A DNA stretch of 64,000 bases, from assembly GCF_030814225.1 (NCBI RefSeq), contig NZ_JAUSUR010000006.1, positions 186,001 through 250,000 on the forward strand, given 5' to 3'. A program made the translations under genes and the position numbers. The notes beneath the pieces were generated by a model. That model did not search any database and had not been told where the DNA came from. It was given only the letters and a program-made list of their open reading frames with translations. Shown here piece after piece: positions 58,501 to 64,000 of the stretch (positions within the stretch are counted from its first letter, which is position 1; every line of letters begins with the position of its first letter). The DNA comes from Breznakia pachnodae (GTDB lineage: Bacteria > Bacillota_I > Bacilli_A > Erysipelotrichales > Erysipelotrichaceae).

Positions 58501-61500
58501 CTGCTTCATATGTTCCAACTTTTGCTTCTAATGTTGTACTATCTAACTTCACTGTTCCAGCACTTAAATCTTCCAATTTCCATGCTTGAGCATCTGATAA
58601 GTTAATTAATTCATCATTGTCTGCTATTGCTTTTACTTCATCGACGCTCATTACCAGGTTGCTTGCTACTAATGTGTATTCGCTACCTTCTTCAATGACG
58701 TGTCCATTTACTACTTTTGCGATTGCTGATACTACATCTTTATCATCTGTAGCACCCTTCACAGATACCTTCACTGTGTAATCACCAACTTTGGCTTTAT
58801 AGCCTCCGTTGTCTCTTACTTCTAATTGTGATTGATCTACTTGTAGTCCTGTATCTTTTGACCAAGCTCTTGCTTGTGTCTTTTCAATGATTTCTGCATC
58901 AGTACCTGTAACATCATCCTTTAAGATGACATAGTTATTAATATCGAAGTAGTAGTCTTCTCCTTCGATTAGACCAACTGCTACAACTCTACTTTCTTCT
59001 GCTTTGTTTCCATCACTGTCTTCTACAGAATAATCAAGGATATAAACGCCTTTTGTACTTGTATCTACAGTTCCATCGATTTCAATATCATCTGTTAAAT
59101 CTCCATCTTCTGCATCCTCAGCAGTTACTCCTGCTCTTGCATCAAATGTTCCATTTAATTCAACTGTTGCATTGTCAGTTCCTTTAATCACTGGACCACT
59201 TCCATCAGTTACTTTAACTTTTACTGTTACTGTTTTTGATGGTTTGTCTACAATATGGAATGTTACATAATGATCAGTTGCATTTACATCAGTTGAAATT
59301 TTCTTTTCAGTTACTGCAACTTCTACACTAGACATATCTTTTAATAACCAACCTTCAGCTTTTGCTAAAGAAATCAGTTTTTCATCAGTTAATCCTGCAA
59401 CTTCACCTTTTCTTACTGAGAAGTTATTTGCACCAATTGCGTAGTCATCACCATTTTCAATTTCATCTTTATTCTTAACTGTAATAATATTTGTAACTTT
59501 TGTTGTTTGTTCTTGATCTACATAGAATGTAGCAGCATATGTTCCAACTTTTGCTTCTAATGTAGTGTCATCCAATTTCACGGTTCCTGCACTTAAATCT
59601 GATAGATTCCATGCATTCGCTTTTGAAATTGTAACAAGTGAATCTTTATCTGCTAAAGCAGCTGTAGCTTCATCTACGTTCATTACCACATTACTTGCAA
59701 CAATTGTATACTTGTCACCTTCTTCAATCACGTGACCATTTACTACTTTTGCAATTGCTGATACTACATCTAAATCCTCTGTAGCACCTTTTACTGATAC
59801 TTTTACGGTGTAATCACCAACAACAGCTTTGTAGCCACCGTTGCTTCTTACTTCGAGATCAGATTGTGCAACTTCTAATCCAGTTGCTTTCGACCATGCT
59901 CTTGCACCTGTCTTATCTAAGATTTCAGCATCAGTTCCCTTTACGTCGTCTTTTAAGATTATGTAGTTATTGATATCGAAATAGTAGTCTTTTCCATCAA
60001 TTAATCCTACTGCAACGATTCGTTTTTCTTCTGCCTTATTTCCATCACTGTCAGTAACTGAGTAATCAAGGATATAAACACCTTTCTCACTTGTATTTAC
60101 AGTTCCAGCAATTTTAATATCTGCAGTTAAATCACCATCTTCATCATCATTGGCAGTTACTCCAGCTCTTGCATCAAATGTTGTATTCAAAGGAATATTA
60201 ACATCATCTGCTCCTTCAATCTTAGGACCACTTCCATCACTTACTGTAACCTTAACTGTTACTTGTTTTGATGGTTTATCCACAATATTGAATGTCACAA
60301 AATAATTCGTTGCTGTTGGATCACTACCAATTAACTTATCTGTAACTTCTACGGTTGCAGATGATGAATCTTTTAGTTTCCATCCTTCTGCTTTTGCTAG
60401 TTCAATTAATTTGTCATCAGTTAATCCAGCAACTTCACCTTTTCTTACTGTAAAGTTATTTGCACCAATTGCATAGTCATCACCGTTTTCGATTTCATCT
60501 TTATTCTTAACTGTAATAACATTTGTTACTTTTGTTGTCTTCTCCTCATCTACATAGAATGTAGCGGCATATGTTCCTACTTCTGCTTTTAGAGTAGTAT
60601 CCTCTAATTTCACTGTACCTTTGGTAAAGTCTTCCAACTTCCATGCAGTTGCTTTAGAAATAGTAATTAATGAATCTTTGTCTGCTAAAGCTGCAGTTGC
60701 TTCATCTACATTCATTACTACATTGCTTGCAACGATTGTATACTTGTCACCTTCTTCAATCACGTGACCATTCACTACTTTTGCGATTGCCGATACTACA
60801 TCTTTATCATCTGTAGCAGCGTTCACAGATACTTTAACTGTATATTCACCAACTTCGGCTTTATACCCACCATTACTTCTTACTTCAAGATCAGACTTCG
60901 CAACTTCTGCACCTGTTGATTTCAACCATGCTCTTGCACCTGTCTTTTCTAGAATTTCTGCATCGGTTCCAGTAACATCATCTTTTAAGATTACATAATT
61001 ATTGATATCGAAATAGTAGTCTTTTCCATCGATTAGTCCTACTGCCACGATTCTCGTTTCTTCTGCTTTATTTCCATCACTGTCTTCTACAGAATACTCA
61101 AGGATATAAACGCCTTTTTTGCTAGTATCTACTGTTCCATCGATTTCGATATCCGCAGTTAAGTCACCATCTTCATCATCAGTAGCGGTTACACCAGCTC
61201 TTGCATCAAATGTATCATTTAAAGGTATGCTTACATCATCTGCACCGTCAATTGTTGGTGCTCCCCCATCAGTCACTTTAACTTTTACTGTTACTGTTTT
61301 TGATGGTTTATCTACAATATGGAATGTTACATAATGTTCAGTTGAACTTACATCAGTTGAAATTTTCTTTTCAGTTACATCAACTTCAACATTAGACATA
61401 TCTTTTAATAACCAACCTTCAGCTTTTGCTAAAGAAATCAGTTTTTCATCAGTTAATCCTGCAACTTCACCTTTTCTCACAGAGAAATCATTTGCTCCGA

Positions 61501-64000
61501 TTGCATAATCATCACCGTTTTCAATTTCATCTTTATTCTTAACTGTAATGATATTTGTAACTTTTGTTGTCTGTTCTTCATCTACATAGAATGTAGCTGC
61601 ATAGGTTCCCGTTTTTGCTTCTAATGTAGTGTCTTCTAACTTCACTGTTCCTTCACTTAAATCAGACAGATTCCATGCTTTCGCTTTTGAAATCGTAACT
61701 AGCGAATCTTTGTCTGCTAAAGCAGCTGTAGCTTCATCAACATTCATTACTACATTACTTGCAACGATTGTATACTTGTCACCTTCTTCAATGACATGTC
61801 CATTTACTACTTTTGCAATTGCTGATACTACATCTAAATCATCTGTAGCACCTTTTACTGATACTTTTACGGTGTAATCACCAACAACAGCTTTGTAGCC
61901 ACCGTTGCTTCTTACTTCGAGATCAGATTGTGCAACTTCTAATCCAGTTGCTTTCGACCATGCTCTTGCACCTGTCTTATCTAAGATTTCAGCATCAGTT
62001 CCCTTTACGTCGTCTTTTAAGATTACGTAGTTATTGATATCGAAATAGTAGTCTTTTCCATCAATTAATCCTACAGCTACTATACGTTTTTCTTCTGCTT
62101 TATTTCCATCACTGTCAGTAACTGAGTAATCAAGGATATAAACACCTTTTTCACTTGTATTTACAGTTCCAGCAATTTTAATATCTGCAGTTAAATCACC
62201 ATCTTCATCATCACTAGCAGTTACCCCTGCTCTTGCATCAAATGATGTATTCAGAGGAATATTAACATCATCTGCTCCTGCAATTTTAGGCGCACTTCCA
62301 TCTGTTACTTTCACTTTTATAGTTACAGTTTTTGATGGCTTGTCCACAATGTGGAAAGTCACATAGTAATTTGTTGCACTTGGATCTGTGCCAATTGATT
62401 TTTCGCTTACTGCTACTACAGCACTAGAAGAATCTTTTAGTTTCCATCCTTCTGCTTTTGCTAATTTAATTAATTTTTCATCAGTTAATCCAGCAACTTC
62501 ACCTTTTCTTATTGTGAAGTTATTAGCACCGATTGCATAATCATCTCCACTTTCGATTTCATCTTTGTTTTTAACTGTAATAACATTTGTTACTTTTGTT
62601 GTTTTCTCTTCATCTACATAGAATGTAGCAGCATAAGTACCTTCTTCTGCCTTTAGAGTAGTGTCTTCTAATTTAACAGTTCCTTTACTTAGGTCTTCTA
62701 ATTTCCACGCATTTGCTTTTGAAATTGTAACTAAAGAATCTTTGTCAGCTAATGCAGCTGTTGCATCTTCTACACTCATCACTACATTATTTGCTACAAT
62801 TGTATACTTGTCACCTTCTTCAATGACATGTCCGTTTACTACTTTTGCAACTGCTGATACTATATCTAAATCATCTGTAGCACCTTTTACTGATACTTTT
62901 ACTGTGTAATCACCAACGACTGCTTTATAGCCTCCGTTACTTCTTACTTCAAGATCAGACTTCGCAACTTCTGCACCTGTTGATTTCAACCATGCTCTTG
63001 CACCTGTCTTTTCTAGAATTTCTGCATCGGTTCCAGTAACATCATCTTTTAAGATTACATAATTATTGATATCGAAATAGTAGTCTTTTCCATCGATTAG
63101 TCCTACTGCCACGATTCTAGTTTCTTCTGCTGTATTACCATCACTGTCTTCTACAGAATACTCAAGGATATAAACACCTTTCTTACTTGTATCTACTGTT
63201 CCATCGATTTTAATATCTGCAGTTAAATCACCATCTTCGTCATCTTCAGCAGTTACTCCATCTCTTTCATCAAATGTAGAATTTAGTGGAATATTTACAT
63301 CATCTGCACCATTAATTACTGGCGCATTTCCATCTGTAACTGTAACTTTTACAGTTACTTTCTTTGATGGTTTATCTACAATATGGAATGTTACAAAATA
63401 ATCAGTTGCTGTTGGATCAGTACCAATTTTCTTTTCTGTAACTGCTACTGTAGCACTTGATGAATCTTTTAATAACCAACCTTCTACCTTTGCAAGTTCG
63501 ATTAGTTTGTCATCCGTTAATCCAGCAACTTCACCTTTTCTTACTGAGAAGTTGTTTGCACCGATTGCATAATCATCGCCACTTTCAATTTCATCTTTGT
63601 TTTTAACTGTAATAATATTTGTTACTTTTGTTGTCTGTTCTTCATCTACATAGAATGTCGCTGCATAGGTTCCAGTTTTTGCTTCTAATGTAGTATCTTC
63701 TAACTTCACTGTTCCTTCACTGAAATCATCTAATTTCCATGCTCTTGCTTTTGAAGTCGTAACTAGCGAATCTTTATCTGCTAAGGCAGCAGCAGCTTGA
63801 TCTACACTCATTACTACATTGTTAGCTACGATTGTATAGTTGTCACCTTCTTCAATTACGTGCCCAGTTACTACTTTTGCAACTGCTGAAACTACATCTA
63901 AATCATCTGTAGCACCTTTTACTGATACTTTTACTGTGTATTCACCAACTTCAGCTTTGTAGCCTCCATTGCTTCTTACTTCAAGATCAGACTTCGCAAC
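52517..64000 (-). CDS. Giant modular surface protein, partial (start beyond right edge)
   Basis: The frame is open from the right edge to 52517, giving more than 3,820 residues; the N-terminus is outside the window. Its building blocks are an 88-residue module (pattern GDKYTIVANNLVM, EAKAIADNxELI, LSDAxAWKxxDLS, VxLDSTT, GxYEAxFSV, IxIKV) and a DUF5011-like Ig domain (VNIPLN..FDARAGVTA, DDEDGDLTADI, GVYILDYSV, DSDGNKAEE). Seven Ig domains are seen. The end is AAPSKPGVSTGDTTDKT, a hydrophobic helix (LLALFMIALSAIIVVK) and RRKDEEEA, a sorting-like tail lacking LPXTG. It is acidic and threonine-rich and should form a long extracellular fibre. Confidence 0.93.
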   Translation of the reverse strand, partial: VAKSDLEVRSNGGYKAEVGEYTVKVSVKGATDDLDVVSAVAKVVTGHVIEEGDNYTIVANNVVMSVDQAAAALADKDSLVTTSKARAWKLDDFSEGTVKLEDTTLEAKTGTYAATFYVDEEQTTKVTNIITVKNKDEIESGDDYAIGANNFSVRKGEVAGLTDDKLIELAKVEGWLLKDSSSATVAVTEKKIGTDPTATDYFVTFHIVDKPSKKVTVKVTVTDGNAPVINGADDVNIPLNSTFDERDGVTAEDDEDGDLTADIKIDGTVDTSKKGVYILEYSVEDSDGNTAEETRIVAVGLIDGKDYYFDINNYVILKDDVTGTDAEILEKTGARAWLKSTGAEVAKSDLEVRSNGGYKAVVGDYTVKVSVKGATDDLDIVSAVAKVVNGHVIEEGDKYTIVANNVVMSVEDATAALADKDSLVTISKANAWKLEDLSKGTVKLEDTTLKAEEGTYAATFYVDEEKTTKVTNVITVKNKDEIESGDDYAIGANNFTIRKGEVAGLTDEKLIKLAKAEGWKLKDSSSAVVAVSEKSIGTDPSATNYYVTFHIVDKPSKTVTIKVKVTDGSAPKIAGADDVNIPLNTSFDARAGVTASDDEDGDLTADIKIAGTVNTSEKGVYILDYSVTDSDGNKAEEKRIVAVGLIDGKDYYFDINNYVILKDDVKGTDAEILDKTGARAWSKATGLEVAQSDLEVRSNGGYKAVVGDYTVKVSVKGATDDLDVVSAIAKVVNGHVIEEGDKYTIVASNVVMNVDEATAALADKDSLVTISKAKAWNLSDLSEGTVKLEDTTLEAKTGTYAATFYVDEEQTTKVTNIITVKNKDEIENGDDYAIGANDFSVRKGEVAGLTDEKLISLAKAEGWLLKDMSNVEVDVTEKKISTDVSSTEHYVTFHIVDKPSKTVTVKVKVTDGGAPTIDGADDVSIPLNDTFDARAGVTATDDEDGDLTADIEIDGTVDTSKKGVYILEYSVEDSDGNKAEETRIVAVGLIDGKDYYFDINNYVILKDDVTGTDAEILEKTGARAWLKSTGAEVAKSDLEVRSNGGYKAEVGEYTVKVSVNAATDDKDVVSAIAKVVNGHVIEEGDKYTIVASNVVMNVDEATAALADKDSLITISKATAWKLEDFTKGTVKLEDTTLKAEVGTYAATFYVDEEKTTKVTNVITVKNKDEIENGDDYAIGANNFTVRKGEVAGLTDDKLIELAKAEGWKLKDSSSATVEVTDKLIGSDPTATNYFVTFNIVDKPSKQVTVKVTVSDGSGPKIEGADDVNIPLNTTFDARAGVTANDDEDGDLTADIKIAGTVNTSEKGVYILDYSVTDSDGNKAEEKRIVAVGLIDGKDYYFDINNYIILKDDVKGTDAEILDKTGARAWSKATGLEVAQSDLEVRSNGGYKAVVGDYTVKVSVKGATEDLDVVSAIAKVVNGHVIEEGDKYTIVASNVVMNVDEATAALADKDSLVTISKANAWNLSDLSAGTVKLDDTTLEAKVGTYAATFYVDQEQTTKVTNIITVKNKDEIENGDDYAIGANNFSVRKGEVAGLTDEKLISLAKAEGWLLKDMSSVEVAVTEKKISTDVNATDHYVTFHIVDKPSKTVTVKVKVTDGSGPVIKGTDNATVELNGTFDARAGVTAEDAEDGDLTDDIEIDGTVDTSTKGVYILDYSVEDSDGNKAEESRVVAVGLIEGEDYYFDINNYVILKDDVTGTDAEIIEKTQARAWSKDTGLQVDQSQLEVRDNGGYKAKVGDYTVKVSVKGATDDKDVVSAIAKVVNGHVIEEGSEYTLVASNLVMSVDEVKAIADNDELINLSDAQAWKLEDLSAGTVKLDSTTLEAKVGTYEAVFSVKEESATKVTTTIKVIDKDVIERGDNYTIGANNIVMTVDEAKAIADNNELITLSNAEAIKQKDMSAGKVNLDSTTFKAEAGTYEAVLSVDEEPATKTTIKIKVISGHVIDHGDDYTIVASNLVMTVEEAKAISDNDELITLSKAEAVKRKDLSAGTVELDSTTFATAVGTYKATFSVKEEPATKATITIQVVEKDELEDGDDYAIGANNFTVRKGEVASLTNDKIIELAKAQGWKLSNLSNVEVAVDEKSIGTDTESTSYFVRFKVVDKPSKTVTVKVRVVEGNGPKIDFETPVNLNVGDTFDPKKDVTATDEEDGDLMDKLNIEGTVDTNTKGVYRLVYSVKDSDGNEDVKVRVVAVGLYVGEEYIFDISNYVILKDDVKGTDAEILKNTEAKAWYVKSGLQVDSSQLEVRDNGGYKAEVGDYTVKVSVKGATNEKDVVSATAKVVNGHVIEEGNEYTLVASDLVMSVDEVNALANNDELISLSKAQAWKVSDLSAADVKLDSTTLEAKVGTYEAVFSVKDESATKVTTKIQVIDKDIIERGDNYTIGANNIVMTVDEAKAIADNKELITLSDAQAIKQKDMSAGKVNLDSTTFKAEAGTYEAVLSVDEEPATKVIIQIKVINGDVIEHGDEYTIVANNLIMTVDEAKAISDNDELITLSNAQAIKRKDMSAGKVNLDSTTFKAQEGDYTAKFSVDEEPKTTATIQIKVVNGHVIEHGEKYTIVANNLVLTTEEAKTVLADKDSLITLSDAKAWERKTITEGTVNLDSTTLGITEGTYNAVFSVEEEPKTTATIQIKVVNKDELETGDDYAIGANNFSIRKGQVDTITDDELILAAKAEAWKLKDLSDADVEVQSKLIGDDTESTDYYVIFNVVDKPSKTVKVKVRITDGNAPEIDFETPLYLDLNDSFDPKENVTVWDEEDGDLIDDLEITGVVDTSKKDVYRLVYSVKDSDGNLTERVRVVVVGLYIGNEYAFDIKNYVILKDDVTGTDKEIIEKSEARAWSMKTGLPIQSSLLEVRDNGGYKAEVGEYTAKVSVIGATDAKDVISTRAKVVDGDVIGEGDNYTIVANNIVMTLDEAEAVADNNALIDLAKARAWKLEDLSEATVKLESTTFKKEIGYYTAVFCVNDDEDVKVAISIKVDEGDVIEHGDEYTIVASNIVMTVDEAKAIKSNHELIGLAKARAYKRKDMTSGTVMLEATTFKAEEGDYTATFYVGQEQTTKATVKIKVVKGDVITHGDKYTIVGSNIVMTVDEVNAMNNNDDLITLSNVQAFKRKEMTSANVKLDSTTLEAKVGDYEATFSVVDEPKTKAKVKIKVIDKDVIEHGDKYTIAANNLVMTLDEAKAIKDNSELITLAQAEAYKRKDMSAGTVQLDSTTFDAKAGEYTAVFSVEEEPTTKATIKIRVIDGDIIEHGDKYTIVASNVVMSVDEAKALTDNNGLIGVAKVEAYKRKDMSAAAVQLDSTTFTAKVGDYKATFSVVNEPTTKAEVMIKVIDKDVIEHGDKYTIVANNLVMSVDEVKALTDNKELITLADAEAFKRRDMSAGSVQLDSTTLVAEAGDYTAVFSVEEEPATKATIKIKVVNSDVIEHGDKYTIVGNNVVMTLDEARAMTDSNDLITLSNTQAFKRKDMSAANVKLDSTSFEVKVGDYEATFSVVDEPTTKATVKIKVVDGDVIEHGDEYTIVASNIVISEQDAQAVETSDDVIKLAKAQAYKRKDMSEGTVQLDETTFEAVAGDYTATFSVVEEPKTKATVKIKVVSKDVIVEGDRYFMGANNITINAQTASAITDEELIALSDAEAWLKKDLSSAEVAVQSHNVKGEAGEYEATFYVVDEPTTTCTITVTVSKTVLVISANDFNIKHEDAANLDAETSKALSNVKVDVDSRSRAAVPTVDDVVVEEAHLSEIQKAPAKGGEYDLRFSVTHENEEYEVIVKVTVNPKDAKPSIAVPAAPSKPGVSTGDTTDKTTLLALFMIALSAIIVVKRRKDEEEA
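53190..55302. repeat. Nine exact 264-bp (88-residue) tandem repeats in the giant gene
   Basis: The conserved word TCACC or its variant recurs at 53190, 53454, 53718, 53982, 54246, 54510, 54774, 55038 and 55302, spaced exactly 264 bp. It encodes the GDKY segment of each module. No Ig domain interrupts this run, unlike the upstream part of the gene. Confidence 0.92.
55550..64000. repeat. Super-repeats of 344, 519 and 608 residues in the giant gene
   Basis: A marker word (ATATCGAA in the ILKDD-encoding part) recurs at 58940, 59972, 61004, 62036 and 63068, exactly 1032 bp (344 residues) apart. The same position recurs about 57382 and 55559, with spacing 1557 and 1824 bp (519 and 608 residues). 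The longer units contain two and three extra 88-residue modules. Each 344-residue unit is one Ig-like domain plus three 88-residue-type modules. Confidence 0.9.

Noticed and set aside
53236..62909. Many antisense open frames across the giant gene
   Set aside because: They recur with the repeats, lack consistent ribosome binding sites and mirror the codon pattern of the sense frame, so they are shadows of the repeats.

Overview
The window is AT-rich DNA with tightly packed genes and strong AGGAGG-type ribosome binding sites. It has the gene set of a gut-type, fermentative low-GC Gram-positive: several 6-phospho-beta-glucosidases with PTS permeases, ECF-type riboflavin uptake under an FMN riboswitch, an iron-containing alcohol dehydrogenase, oleate hydratase, undecaprenyl-diphosphatase, and very large repetitive surface proteins. 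An Erysipelotrichia-like Firmicute is my best guess, inferred from style rather than from a marker gene.

Left part (1-13.1 kb), mostly minus strand: a partial methyltransferase cut by the window edge, a small membrane protein, a gldA-like dehydrogenase overlapping a DUF3788 gene, and a plus-strand membrane-tethered polyQ J-domain protein. Next comes a complete IS3-family element (3062-4904) with a clear -1 frameshift site, inserted exactly beside the stop codon of a serine recombinase. Then follow a flavodoxin/ferredoxin protein, a Gfo/Idh/MocA oxidoreductase, an ABC-F ATPase with an attenuator-like leader, ribU with its FMN riboswitch, a nitroreductase, a cupin, two tandem LURP-one-related proteins and a histidine phosphatase.

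Middle part (13.1-33.1 kb): eight tandem 36-bp repeats lie downstream of an mrp-type ATPase gene. After these come a Crp/Fnr regulator, a MacB/FtsX-type exporter with a divergent TetR regulator, an ECF sigma factor heading an ABC-transporter operon, a tiny phage-head-like ORF, a secreted protein and a HAD phosphatase. A beta-glucoside unit closes the region: RpiR regulator, two GH1 enzymes, PTS EIIBC, a LicT-type antiterminator and a free-standing EIIA. The EIIA-licT transcript begins with a good promoter and a RAT-like leader, so the antiterminator probably controls itself.

Right-middle part (33.2-49.2 kb): uncharacterised proteins, a fused MacB-type ABC protein, and a second EIIBC/GH1 pair divergent from an AraC regulator. 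An arsenic cassette follows (arsR, an ArsP-like permease, a redox disulfide protein, an ArsN-like acetyltransferase and arsC) with ATCGAT palindromes upstream of the permease. Then come a small membrane protein missed by simple ORF length cut-offs, an XRE membrane regulator, uppP and oleate hydratase.

Right end (49.2-64 kb) is a cell-surface block on the minus strand: bactofilin, an LRR surface protein and signal peptidase I form one tight operon, next to a lipoprotein and the 3' 11.5 kb of a giant repeat gene. The giant protein has more than 3,800 residues inside the window and its start lies beyond the right edge. It is built from 88-residue modules and DUF5011-like Ig domains arranged in exact 344-residue super-repeats. 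Towards the C-terminus the 88-residue modules expand into a run of nine, and the protein ends in a non-LPXTG sorting-like tail. This block is the most interesting part of the window.
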